Source: Macrobrachium rosenbergii (lineage: Eukaryota > Arthropoda > Malacostraca > Decapoda > Palaemonidae). From it: 64,000 nt of DNA. The notes below the pieces were generated by a model. It saw nothing but the letters and a program-made list of their open reading frames with translations, was not told the DNA's origin and did not search any database. Below, in pieces: positions 11,685 through 22,598 of the stretch. The stretch is taken from NCBI RefSeq assembly GCF_040412425.1, contig NC_089795.1:81742663-81806662 (forward strand), given 5' to 3'. Positions within the stretch are counted from its first letter, which is position 1. Each line of letters begins with the position of its first letter. The translations under genes and the position numbers were made by a program.

Positions 11685-13234
11685 ATTAAAAAAAAAATTG
11701 ATTATCAAGTTAACATACTGCAGGGTAAGAAAGATCCCTTTTTTTCATGATGTCCTGATATCTTCTGTGCGTCGTGACGTCTTGTGATTTAAATTGAATT
11801 CAGATTTAAAATACTTCCTTTCTTTTCGTTTGTGCACATATTAAACGCAACGGCATGTAAGGAAACAAGGACCAGAGAATGCCGGGAGCAAACGGCCATT
11901 GTTGACATTACCCTGTGCAATCATGGTAATACTAAGGAAACAAAGTCGGGAACAAAAACTAAAGTAAACATGAGCAGCCATATCATAGCACCCATGTTTT
12001 TTTTTTTTTATGTGTCCTCTCAAACGGAAAATTTATACTTTACGCAGCATGAAAGGGAATTATAATGAATTGATATTTACCTTGCAAATTCTATGAAGCC
12101 ATCCTAGTGCCTTTTGAGATTAGAATTAAGATAATGAAATCAGCTTCTTCGCTTCAGGATGTAGGTGGATTGTTTTATTTTCCATTCTTGCTTGTTTAAA
12201 GCTGTAAAAATATCAAAATTCGCAACGGTTTTGTTGTTATTTTTATTAGCTGATATTCAAAAGTACAGTAGTTAAATAAAGTCAAAATACCTCTATTTTG
12301 GGAATCGGAAATATTCACTGACTTTTCTAGAGTCCATGTCCGTCATCAACAATGACCAATTTGATTGTAATAGAAATGACATTTTTAACAATTAATCTCG
12401 GACTCGGGCAGCAACAAAAATGGTATTTATGGACTTCCCATCTTGTAATTTTGATGACAAACCCGCTTCTTTTAAAAGAGACACTGTGACGATATTCAAA
12501 AGATAAATAAGAAGACTGAAAAGTCTACATTGTGGGGATTGATTAGTACAGAACACTGTCTTCCATGACCCAAGAAAGAGGAATGTGAGAAGCACAGGTA
12601 AAGCTAAAGAAGAATCACGAACAGAAGACGACAGGACTCTTTGAGCATCTTAAACATGAAGAAATTTGTTTTGTAACTTTTATCGGAGGACAGAAAGGAT
12701 GAAACTATTATCGCACCCAAAATGTCAATACATAAAAGCGTGTCAGGTGTTTAGTCCATTCTTTGAAAGCTAAAAAGGAATATCTTTGCTGGAAAGATTT
12801 TCGATTTACTTTCTAATGATTTTGAAGGATTTTTGAGTTTTTTCGTGGAAAGGTTTTGGAGCAAAGCAAAGGGAAGTCGAAGGACATGTTAATGATCACA
12901 AAATACAGTTCTTTAAAGAAACCGAAATGGTAAATAACTCGCATTTATTTTAAATTACAGATGCTTTCCATTACAAAAATCATATATTAACCAGATGCAT
13001 TAATGTACTAAATATTCCAGATCAGTTTGTAAATATTTCATGGAACGGTTTGATTCCTTTAAATTGTGCTAAAACACCAAAGGAAGCGTGCTATATAAAA
13101 TATTTCCGCTTGAATGTCGTGTCAACGGTCAAAAAATAATAGTTCTAGGATCATTTGTGCTCCCAAAGATACGTAAACAATTATATTTTACTCCGAGATG
13201 GATAAATAGATGCTTAAACCTTCTTGATCAGTAG
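11685..13234. other. unique AT-rich sequence, no gene seen
   Basis: A minus-strand frame at 12392-12595 (67 codons) is unrecognised and flanked by ordinary AT-rich DNA. Short A/T runs occur at 11687 and 11999. I see no convincing exon. Confidence 0.5.
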
Positions 13235-13776
13235 GATACTTCCACGGTCCAGATATAACAGGTCAGCCAGCGCGCAGGTATGGACATTAGTCAGGGGGGT
13301 AGTGACGTCACGCCTCCCAGAGAGATTATCTTAGTAAACAAAACCCACGTGACAAAACCTCTTGATAATAAGATATTTTTTAAAAATCCAAAAGCTGATA
13401 GAGAAGTGTTTGTGTTTTTTTATGTTCCCTACTTGAAAAAATTGGTCAGAAATATGTTAAGTATACCTTAGTTTAACCAGACCACTGAGCTGATTAACAG
13501 GTCTCCTAGGGCTGGCCCGAAGTATTAGATTTAGTTTACGTGGCTAAGAACCAGTTGGTTGCCTAGCAACGGGACCTACAGCTTATTGTGGAATCCGAAC
13601 GACATTATAGCGAGAAATGAATTTCTATCACCAGAAATAAATTCCTCAAATTCTTCATTGGCCGGTCGGAGATCGAACGCTGGGCCAGTAGAGTGCTAGC
13701 TGAGAACGGTGCCCACCCGTCCAATGAGGAACTAGTGATCTACCTGACCCTGGTATATCTGGACCGTGGATACTTC
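13235..13776. mobile_element. MITE-like element with 8-bp TSD, carrying a SINE
   Basis: The 8-bp direct repeat GATACTTC at 13235-13242 and 13769-13776 brackets terminal inverted repeats CACGGTCCAGATATAACAGG (from 13243) and CACGGTCCAGATATACCAGG (minus strand from 13768). An 8-bp duplication with CA-starting TIRs fits a non-autonomous hAT- or P-type DNA transposon. The 526-bp element has no transposase. Most of its right half is an inserted SINE on the minus strand (about 13457-13750), so the DNA element is the older of the two. Confidence 0.82.
13457..13750 (-). mobile_element. SINE family 'V', full-length copy (reverse)
   Basis: Minus-strand order: head GGACGGGTGGGCACCGTTCT with CAGCTAGCACTC and a box-B-like GCGTTCGATCTCC; body TTTCTGGTGATAGAAATTC; conserved core GGTTCTTAGCCACGTAAA and GGAGACCTGTTAATCAGCTC; tail GGTCTGG and AAACTAAGGTATACTTAAC. 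The box-B-like motif points to a tRNA-derived head. A 5'-truncated copy of core and tail is nested in another SINE at 51.5 kb. Target duplications not identified. Confidence 0.78.
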
Positions 13777-14072
13777 AAAGAGGAAGTTGAATTGACATCC
13801 CAATCGGCAAACAATCTAAGATCTAACCTTCCCTAGATGCAAAGATAACGCCAGATCCAAACATCGTCTACCCAAGAGAGGGAAACCTATTTGAAAGCCT
13901 AAATTTGGGGGCATATCCTGCGTGGAAAGATGCCGGTCGCAGGGCATGAGGTAGTGTTGATATCTTTATGTAGCTGTCTCTTCTCGGCGATTCTGCGCTT
14001 GATGTCTGTGGTATAGAGTGTTTATTTACTGATAACAGATCAGTGTCAACCTTTGAAACTTATAAAACCCAG

Positions 14073-14180
14073 AAATTCGAGAACAATATATTCAGAAGCA
14101 CACACAGTTTCTCTACGTTGATGGGGGAGCAGGACGCTCCGACACTATATGTGCTTCTGAATATATTTGTTCTCCAATTT
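14073..14180. other. ~30-bp arm stem-loop
   Basis: The left arm (14073-14102, containing GAGAACAATATATTCAGAAG) and right arm (14150-14180, its complement with one extra T) pair over about 29 bp across a 47-nt loop. The loop itself holds GGAGC..GCTCC, which can form a small stem. It could be a very short foldback element or a transcribed hairpin. No homologue elsewhere in the window. Confidence 0.72.
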
Positions 14181-14493
14181 GGTTTTTTTTTTTCAATATT
14201 TATTTGTATTGGGTAGGAGGCATAATAAGCAGTTTTCGTATGCGATTAAATAAATGATTGTTACGTTCAGTAGCAGAAGGATGCTTATTTTTGACCTGAA
14301 AATTTAAGGACTGTTAAGGTAGAGCAAAAATATAGGAGGTTGAAAATACTCAAAAATCAATTTTAAAAACAAATGCCTTTTTGAGAAAAACCAGAGCTGT
14401 AAAGAAAACAGAAATCTCATGTAAATAAAAAGCCAAAATGAAATTCAGAATTATACAGAATAATGTACGATATATTTCAACAAGCACACCAGC

Positions 14494-14494
<1 letters not shown>

Positions 14495-14570
<76 letters not shown>
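14495..14570. repeat. (AAT)n microsatellite
   Basis: About 25 AAT units. The left flank (CAAGCACACCAGCAT) does not match the LINE-type tail family, so its origin is unclear. Confidence 0.96.
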
Positions 14571-14887
14571 GAATGACTCTGTAGCAAATGCTGCATCTTG
14601 AAACTCCCCGGAAATTATTATTCTAACGTATCAAGAGTTCAGGATATTTATCCGGAGAACACGACTGAAATACGGATTACGACGCTTATCGTTTGTAGCA
14701 TTATTTTATTAATAAAATCATATTCTGGAGCGTCCGTCTCCGCGGGCACTCAGTCTCTTCAGTCTGTAGCGTTCAGTGTTATTCAGAGAACTACATATTT
14801 CATATAATACATTATTCATTTACTTATTTATTCATTTATGTTATCAAATTTATTTATTTATTTATTATATTTTCTCTTACCACTCAT

Positions 14888-14964
14888 GAATATTCTGTTT
14901 AGTGGAAGCCTGCTCTGCTAGTTGATGGCCTTTTTGGCTTGTTTCTCATAAATCTTTGCTTACT

Positions 14965-15020
<56 letters not shown>
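14888..15020 (+). mobile_element. diverged non-LTR-type 3' tail with (AAT)n end, copy 4
   Basis: GTGGAAGCCTG, TTGATGGCCTTTTTGGCTTG and TTTCTCATAAAT align in order with GGAAGCCTG, AATGGC..TGTGGGCTTG and TTCAATATGAAT of the 27.7 kb copy, followed by (AAT)n at 14966-15020. Clearly more decayed than the others. Confidence 0.5.
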
Positions 15021-15021
<1 letters not shown>

Positions 15022-15051
15022 GTGGCCCCTTCTTAGAGGAGGACGCAACAT

Positions 15052-15478
15052 ATTACTCCATAGGTATACGAAGGCCATTAACTCCATAAGTATACGAAGT
15101 CCATTAACTCCGTAGGTATACGAAGGACATTAACTCTATAGGTAGACGAAGGCCATTAACTCCATAAGTATACGAAGGCCATTAACTCCATAGGTATACG
15201 AAAGTCATTAACTCCGTAGGTGTACGAAGGACATTAACTCCATAGGTATACGAAGGCCATTAACTCCGTAGGTATACGAAGGCCATTAACTCCATAGGTA
15301 TATGAAGGCCATTAACTCCATAGGTATACGAAGGCCATTTACTCCACAGGTATACGAAAGTCATTAACTCCATGGGTATACGAAAGTCATTAACTCCATA
15401 GGTGTACGAAGGCCATTAACTCCTTAGGTAGACGAAGGCCATCCACTCCATAGGTATACGAAAGTCATTAACTCGAAG
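15052..15478. repeat. 26-bp minisatellite, about 16 copies
   Basis: The unit is close to CATAGGTATACGAAGGCCAT followed by TAACTC. Copies vary at a few positions (CATAGG/CGTAGG, GGCC/AGTC, TATAC/TGTAC/TAGAC), giving intermixed variant types. Not coding. Confidence 0.95.
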
Positions 15479-15479
15479 C

Positions 15480-16640
15480 GGGTGAGCATAACAGTATGAA
15501 CCTCTAATAGACAATTACTGAATGAGCTCAACGGATTACCGTTAGTCATACCACGAGCGAGTATCACCGTTACAAATTGACTGGAGGCCGTAAGGGAGAT
15601 GAGGAATAGCACTCCAGATAGATAGGTTTATCACTAAGGCAAATCAGATGTGGCAATTGAATTTCAAACATGATTCAGGGATACCTTCTAAGGGGTATTA
15701 TGAGATTGGGCAGCTCAACTAGTCCAGGTGAATAATAGGTAAAGACGACGCCCCAACATTAATCTTATTTATAATTGTGTTACAGCAACTTTTACAGTCA
15801 TAAAGACTTATTATTTCATGTCATTGTGACTTTAGAAAAGGGTGGTCATGGTATCGCACGGAACCGAATCGCCTTCCTTATCAAATATTCTTTGCTGACG
15901 TTTTTATTGTTTTTATATCGCATTTATTTAATTATCTTCATAGAAAAAGAGAATGATAAAGGATATCAGCGTATGCCCCGTCCGTCTTGAATTAACGTTA
16001 GAATGAAGCCATCCATAAATTCTCAGTAGTAAATAGACTGAATTGCAAAGCAGAAAAAAGAATAATTTTACTGATTTTTTTCAGGAGTTAATTGCAATTT
16101 TGCAGTTGTAAGAGAAAAATGTCAAAACGCCAGCTTAAAAATAACCTCAACTGTAATGACAGTATTAGCAAAGGACTTCATGTGAGCTGTACGACAGAGG
16201 ACAAAAATAATTTGCAACGTGAAATGGATTAAATACAAAACGAGACGGTAAGTCACAATGAAGAATATCAGTGAATATCACTGAATATACTGTATATTTG
16301 CTTTCAAATGATCGTGTAAAGAACTTGAGTGGAAATAAAACTGAAGTAGTCTTGCATTTAGAGAGAGAGGAAAACAGAAGAGTTAGCGTTCACACCCCAA
16401 CGCACATATGGACGCACGCGCACATACACGCACACAAACATACACACACACACACGAGAGAGGGAAATGGTATATTTATCCGAGAACACGACGGAAAGGA
16501 GCAAGATTAATAATTCCACACACAATGAGGAACTACAGGGAAAATAAAAAGACAAGGAAGAGACAGATAGAGACAGAGTAAGCATAAAGAGGACGAAAAA
16601 CTATAGAAAGGGGAATGAAAAGCGAAAGAAATAAAGAACG
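15480..16640. other. unique sequence, no gene seen
   Basis: There is a CA-rich patch at 16400-16455. Short frames only, with no recognisable motif. Confidence 0.5.
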
Positions 16641-16643
16641 GAT

Positions 16644-16645
<2 letters not shown>

Positions 16646-16679
<34 letters not shown>
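16646..16679. repeat. (GAAA)n microsatellite
   Basis: About eight GAAA units. Confidence 0.93.
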
Positions 16680-17026
16680 CTGCTTAGTAAACAGCATTCT
16701 GTAGAAGGCGGTCCCCGAGAAGAGGTGCCGCCAACCTTGTTTGTATATTAACGCCTCGAATCCTTTCATAAAAGAGCTAAATCTGGCTACGATCCTCCTT
16801 TTTCTTCACACTTACTCTTTGTGACGTTGTTGATGTAGGAGGAAACTTGGGCTTCTCTGATACGCTTTTAAAAGTGCTAGGTAGGATCGGGTTTCATGAG
16901 TGTGGACTTGAAAATGTAGAATAAACTATGAAAGTACTTGTTCAAAGTCCCGGTTTTCACACTGCCTTCTTACGTAAGATTTTATGATATACTCAAAGCA
17001 CGCGTTTAAAATTTCGTGCTGTGTTG

Positions 17027-17208
<182 letters not shown>

Positions 17209-17533
17209 AGTCTACTGGTCACTTTTCTCCAGATACATATGTAATTTTGATAGCCACAATGCCTCTTAGCTTCTCGAATTCTTCGCTCTTTTTGGATCTC
17301 TTGTCACTACAAAGCCTTGAATCAGGGCAAAATGAAGAAATTATGATGTCCAGTAGGCGAAACAGACCCGCGTCACCATAATAGAGAGAGAGAGAGATCA
17401 AACAAATGTGTGTTTAAGTATGTTAAGTATAATGTACGTATACTTTAGGCCTTCAAAGAAAGGTTGAATATATATACTTTAAAGAGCAGTTTATGACCGC
17501 AAAGAAAATATATGCTGCATTTATCTACACAAA

Positions 17534-17657
17534 AATAGGCATTTTTAGTATATATACAGTATATATGTATGTATTTGTTTATATATATATATATATAAAT
17601 ATATATGTATGTATTTGTTTTATACACACACACATATATATATATATATTATACATA

Positions 17658-17702
<45 letters not shown>

Positions 17703-17752
17703 TTCACACACACACACACACACACAAACTTCACACACACACACACAAACTT
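17534..17752. repeat. mixed AT/CA low-complexity tract
   Basis: ATGTAT-rich and pure AT blocks, followed by (CA)n at 17704-17726 and an ACTTCACACACAC repeat to 17752. Confidence 0.92.
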
Positions 17753-17924
17753 CCTGAAGGACGAGCCGCCCTGCCACCCCTCACGGCATCCTTCATTGCC
17801 CTATTCATAAAAACTTCAAGTAAATCTCGTCCTCATCATTACTTAGCTCCAACGAGAGCCCATCTTCACTTCGGCCTTAAAGGGGACAGACGGCGGGTTT
17901 CGCTGCGTATGCTGTTTAGTCGTA

Positions 17925-18232
17925 TCCCCAGGGCAGGGGGTTGAGGGCTAGTTCCCGTCCAGTGCATCTTACTGTAGGCATTAATTAAGGTTCTTTGCAG
18001 CGTCCCTTCGGCCCCTAGCTGTAACCCCTTTCATTCCTTTTACTGTACCTCCATTCATATTCTCTCATATTCTCCTCCCCTCCCCTAACACTTGTTTCAG
18101 AGTGCAGCTGCGAGGTTTCCCTCCTGTTATACATTTCAGGCCTTTGTACTTTCAATTTCCCTTTCAGCGCTGAATGACCTCGCAGGTCTCAGTGCTTGGC
18201 TTTTGGCCTAAATTCTATATCCCATTCCATGG
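17925..18232 (+). mobile_element. SINE-like repeat 'S', copy 2
   Basis: Begins CCCCAGGGCAGGGGGTTGAG, then CCAGTGCATCTTACTGTAGG, AAGGTTCTTTGCAGCGTCCC, TTCGGCCCCTAGCTGTAACC and CTGCGAGGTTTCCCTCCTGT. It ends AGTGCTTGGCTTTTGGCCTA with AATTCTATATCCCATTCC. About 300 bp, near full length. Confidence 0.85.
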
Positions 18233-18419
18233 TATGCTGAAGGTGTTCGCTGGTTTTCAATGTCAGGTGGATCGTTGTGTGTGATTATTTCGTGATTAGA
18301 TTATTAATAATGGTATTTTGATTTAATTTTTCTTTGGGGGTTTCTATATTAGGGGAGGTTTCATGCGATTTTATAAATAGTGGGTAATGATTATAGGAAT
18401 ATATTATATCGTAGATTAT

Positions 18420-18557
18420 GTTTTTAATGCATATGCATGTTATATATTTATTAATGTATATACGTATTATATATTTATTTATTTATTTATTCATATGTTT
18501 CATGTACATATATAAATCATATGTTTATGTATATACATAAATGCATATATATATGTA

Positions 18558-18597
<40 letters not shown>
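18420..18597. repeat. AT-rich low-complexity tract with (AT)n
   Basis: Degenerate TATATTTATT/ATGTATAT sequence ending in pure (AT)n at 18558-18597. Confidence 0.9.
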
Positions 18598-18599
<2 letters not shown>

Positions 18600-18603
<4 letters not shown>

Positions 18604-19140
18604 CATTCTCCCATTCTTTATGAACTTCTGCTTCTTCTTTTTAAAAGTCATTCCAGTGGGATTTGATGATATCGTGTATAAGTGAATTTAGTGTCGACTT
18701 GGAGAATACTTAAAAGATCCCTCAGACTCAATGTACATTTTTTTCGTTAGTTTGCTGGGTCAAAAGATGATATATTATATATATATATATATAGTATATA
18801 TATATATATGTATATATATATAGAATAGATATCGTGTTATTTTGAGCAATAACCGTTCGTAATATTCCCACTTTATATATACTTGATGCATTTTATCCAG
18901 AACAAAGGGATTGAGAGATGCCTTTGCCTTACATTTTTGAAGCAATAAATAGAGGCGTTCTGTCCTGAAAAAAATATTCCCACTTTTGATATTATAACTT
19001 TGAGCCGTTTTTATGCATTTTTTAACAAGCAACGTTTGTTGGCTTGTTTTTTCATAAAAGCCTTTGTCCTTCACATTTTGTATAAGGAAACGTTCATTTG
19101 ATAATTTTTAGAAAGTCTTTGTGCTTGTTTCTGTCTAGAA
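18600..19140. other. AT-rich sequence, no gene seen
   Basis: Includes a short (AT)n at 18771-18822. A 99-codon minus-strand frame running into this repeat shows no motif. Confidence 0.5.
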
Positions 19141-19145
19141 AAACA

Positions 19146-19147
<2 letters not shown>

Positions 19148-19181
<34 letters not shown>

Positions 19182-19291
19182 CATTACTTTTTTATATGTA
19201 TTTATACAGTATCTAATCTTTTAACAAGCAGACGTTATATATATATATTATCTTCTCTATAAGTGTAATATCTGTCTAGACATTCATCTCC

Positions 19292-19361
<70 letters not shown>

Positions 19362-19366
19362 TTGTG
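19148..19366. repeat. two (AT)n tracts, the second with (CA)n
   Basis: (AT)n at 19148-19178 and 19297-19342, the latter followed by (CA)n to about 19361. Confidence 0.93.
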
Positions 19367-19369
19367 GCA

Positions 19370-19828
19370 TTGCCTTTATTTATATTTTCATATATATTCA
19401 GTTATACATATATACATATATGTATGTATATATATTTATAATTTATATTATGAATAATAAGCACTAAATTTACTGTACTAAAGTAAAAAGTTTTAATCGT
19501 AGCAAGATTACTGTAGCAGTTCGTGAGATTTTATTCTATAAATATCAACGTTTTATGTCACCATTTGAGAGAAACTGTCATAAATGTGTGATAGACATAT
19601 GCGCTCTTTCCGTTGTCAGTACCTTAAGCCATTCTCTCATATGCTATGTACATGAAGTTTTTATTTTTATATAAAAGTGCGCTCATAAAGAGGTGTTTGC
19701 GTCTGAACAAGCTGGAATCAGATAATAAATTCACAGAAGCGCCATTCTCTGTTTCGAAAAGTATCCCTCAAATAAAACCCAAAATACTGTACACTTTTTG
19801 TAAGTACATTTGTTTATCAGCGACACTT
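19370..19828. other. AT-rich sequence, no gene seen
   Basis: Short frames only. Confidence 0.45.
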
Positions 19829-20093
19829 TCACGTGGTGCACTGCAGGCATTACTTAAAGTTCTTTGCAGCGTCACTTCGGCCCTGAGCTGTAACCGCTTT
19901 TATTCCTTTTACTATACCTCCATTCATATTCTCTTTCTTCCTTCTTGCATTCCAACCTCTCCTAACAATTGTTTCATAGTGCATCTGCGAGGTTTTCCTC
20001 CTGTTACACCTTTCAAATCCGTTTATTCTCAGTTTCACTTTCAGTGCTGAATGACCTCATAAGTCCCAGCCTCTGGTCTAAATTTTATATTCT
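19829..20093 (+). mobile_element. SINE-like repeat 'S', copy 3
   Basis: ACGTGGTGCACTGCAGGCAT, TCTTTGCAGCGTCACTTCGG, GCATCTGCGAGGTTTTCCTC, GTGCTGAATGACCTCATAAG and TAAATTTTATATTC. Its 3' tail directly abuts the next element, which begins TACTAGCTGACC. Confidence 0.85.
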
Positions 20094-20142
20094 ACTAGCT
20101 GACCAACCCGGCGCTGCTTGGGAAAACTCTGTGTGACAACCA

Positions 20143-20147
<5 letters not shown>

Positions 20148-20213
<66 letters not shown>
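20148..20213. repeat. (CT)n microsatellite
   Basis: About 33 CT units, inside the CTAGCTGACC element. Confidence 0.97.
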
Positions 20214-20216
<3 letters not shown>

Positions 20217-20289
20217 TTTCCTATTAAGATAGTTGCTTCAGTTACATTGCCCAGCATTTTTGACATTTTATATTCACCGCTTCTCACCC

Positions 20290-20850
20290 CCAATTCCTAT
20301 CAAGGCTGAACTTGGACTTAAAGGGAATCAGGAGCATCACCATTCATCTCGACCTCGAAAACTATGGATTAGACGCTGGTATTGGTTATTTTGGTTATTT
20401 TATATGTCACTGGCTGCCCTTATCTTGCTTCCTATCGGGAATGAACTTGGACCCAAGGGCATCAGGAGTGTCACGGTTCATCTCAGTGACCTCGAAAACT
20501 ATGGATTAGACACTAATATGTTTCGTTTTCGGTTATTTTTACATGTCATCCTCTTCCCACCCATTCTCACCCCCCTTCCTATCAGGGCTGAACTTGGACT
20601 TAAAGGACATTGGGAGTGTCACTGTTCATCTCAGCAACCTCGAAAAGTATGGATTAGACACTAATATCTTTTGTTTTCGGTTATTTTTATATGTCACCCA
20701 CTTCTCATCCTACTTCCTGTCGGGGCTGAACTAGGACTTAAAGGGCATCAGGAGTGTCACTATACACTTCAGCGACCTCGAAACTATGGATAAACACTAT
20801 CTGTCCTTTTCGGTTATTTTTATACATCATCCCCCTTCCCTTTATGAGTG
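20290..20850. repeat. four-copy ~140-bp tandem repeat
   Basis: The motif GAACTTGGACTTAAAGG recurs at 20308, 20443, 20590 and 20728 (spacings 135, 147 and 138), each followed by CATCAGGAGTGTCAC, a CATCTCAGCGACCTCGAAAA block and ACTATGGATTAGACACTAAT. Units differ by scattered substitutions and small indels. Confidence 0.92.
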
Positions 20851-21011
20851 TAGTGATGTCTTACCCGACAGTGTTCTTTTCGAGATAGTAAGTCATATGT
20901 ATACCAAGTTTGATTAAAATTGCTCCATGCGTTTCAGAGTGTATGCAGAACGTACACACATACATACTTACATCCATTTTTATATCGCGAGATAGACAGA
21001 TAGATAGATTC

Positions 21012-21440
21012 TCTTCTATCAGCGGCAGCCATATCTGTGCTAACAGTTCAATAGCGCTTGGAGAGTCAGCCCTGGAAATCAGATTTGGAATGGGAATTAA
21101 ACGACATGTAGACTGATGGGTCCATTTCCTGTGACTGGTTCATCTCATAGTTCATCCTTATTGTCTGTTAATGAATCACTCCCACCTGTATCCCATAATC
21201 TGATAATATTTATTCGTTACAAATTGCGATAATTTTAGTACACTTATGCATTCATTTTTTTTTATAAATCGCTCCTTTGTTCATTAAAAAAAATTTGCAT
21301 TTTAGCTGAGGGCAGTATCATCGTCAGGAGGAGATTGGTAACCTCTATTATATTATATTCCTTTTACAGGGTGCCCTTTTTTCTGTCATTACCTGTGAAA
21401 TGTGAAGAAATTTAAAGGTACAAATATTTAACACAGTACT
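21012..21440. other. unique sequence, no gene seen
   Basis: No coding signal. The phrase ACCTCTATTTTATATTATATTCCTT at about 21530 repeats one at about 21342, marking a small direct duplication around the next AT tract. Confidence 0.45.
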
Positions 21441-21465
21441 ATATATATATATGTATGTGTGTGTA

Positions 21466-21531
<66 letters not shown>

Positions 21532-21622
21532 CCTCTATTTTATATTATATTCCTTATACATGATGCCATTATTTCTGTGTCATCTCCTTTGAAATTTAAA
21601 GTATAAACATTTAACACATTGC

Positions 21623-21675
<53 letters not shown>
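21340..21675. repeat. duplicated segment with (AT)n cores
   Basis: ACCTCTATTATATTATATTC (about 21341) and ACCTCTATTTTATATTATAT (about 21531) each precede a short unique stretch with GAAATTTAAAGGTACAAATATTTAACACA or GAAATTTAAAGTATAAACATTTAACACA. An (AT)n array follows each (21472-21517 ending in GA; 21625-21675). This is a ~190-bp tandem duplication, including the microsatellite. Confidence 0.8.
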
Positions 21676-21680
<5 letters not shown>

Positions 21681-21972
21681 CTGTATATATGTATGTATAT
21701 ATACATACTGTATATATATGTTTATACATATGCATATTGGTGCTCAAGATTGTAAATAACATTCTTACCGTTAAAATTTCTTGCCGAAGTCTCATTGATG
21801 AATACGCCCTCAGGCAGTTTACAATCTGAATATGGCGTCTACTATTGTAAACTCTCATATCCACTTGTTGTGTAACAGCGTATCGTCTGACCATTTCATC
21901 GCAGGTGCAGACGGCCAGTTATACAGAACAACATCTCGTATGGTAATGTGATACTGCCATATGAAACTGGCT

Positions 21973-22050
21973 GGATCTGAGGGCGGACAGAAAAAGTGCC
22001 GACGGACAGACAAAGCCGGCACAATAGTTTTCTTTTACAGAAAACTAAAA
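21973..22050 (-). mobile_element. FB foldback repeat, copy 4 (5' end only, reverse)
   Basis: Carries only the first ~75 bp of the family (CTGAGGGCGGACAG, AAAGCCGGCACAATAG, TTACAGAAAACTAAAA). It forms the left arm of a larger palindrome with copy 5. Confidence 0.85.
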
Positions 22051-22114
22051 GGGAACAACTCAGCAACAATTTTCATTTTTTCCTTAAAAGTTTTACCTTT
22101 GGAAATAAGTGAGA

Positions 22115-22375
22115 TTTCGTCCCTGCTTTGAAGAACTGGCGTATCCCATTTAATTTAAGTTTTGAGTTTTCCAGCCAAAGTGTCGCAGTTTTTAATTCTC
22201 TGTAACATATCAACATTTCAGCTGTCTTCGTTGTCAGATTTTCGAACTAAATTTTCTCAAAAGATGAGAAAATTAGAAGTTCTGAATGATATCAAAATTT
22301 TTGAAGTCTATTTTCTTAGAATGAGTAAATAATGGTTTACGATTTGTTGGTTTTTGGCGGGACGACAAAAGGTAT
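22115..22375 (+). mobile_element. TIR element 'R2', copy without FB insertion
   Basis: Starts ATTTCGTCCCTGCTTTGAAG, ACTGGCGTATCCCATTTAAT, then TTAAGTTTTGAGTTTTCCAG, CCAAAGTGTCGCAG and CAAAAGATGAGAAAATTAGA. It ends in a decayed inverted copy of the start (ATGGTTTACGA..GGGACGA). The whole span aligns with the minus strand of 37,019-37,661, except that FB copy 8 interrupts that copy. This one therefore shows the unoccupied site. Confidence 0.72.
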
Positions 22376-22598
22376 AGTGCAATGTTGGACCATTGGCGAA
22401 TGTGATCCTGATATGCAGTATAGAGACCCACTTGCAAAGCGAGATTCTTGCACTGTATAGTATCAATGGATGATACTTTGTTATGTAATATGTAGCCTAC
22501 TTATCCGGCTACTACAGTTCTCCAGCTTCGTATATTTCACTTATTTCCAAAGGTAAAACTTTGAAGGAAAAAATGAAAATTATTGTTAAGTCGTTCCC

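Larger units (their letters stand above)
20093..21012 (+). mobile_element. arthropod-type 'CTAGCTGACC' element with internal tandem repeats
   Basis: The left end TACTAGCTGACC and AACCCGGCGCTGCTTGGG, and the right end CCAAGTTTGATTAAAATTGC, GTTTCAGAGTGTATGCAG and ACGTACACACATACATAC, have the layout of a widespread arthropod interspersed repeat (CTAGCTGACCCGGC... to ...GTTTCGGAG..ACACACATACAT). I recall the layout but cannot assign a superfamily. Between the ends lie a (CT)n array and four ~140-bp tandem units. No coding capacity seen. Confidence 0.6.
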
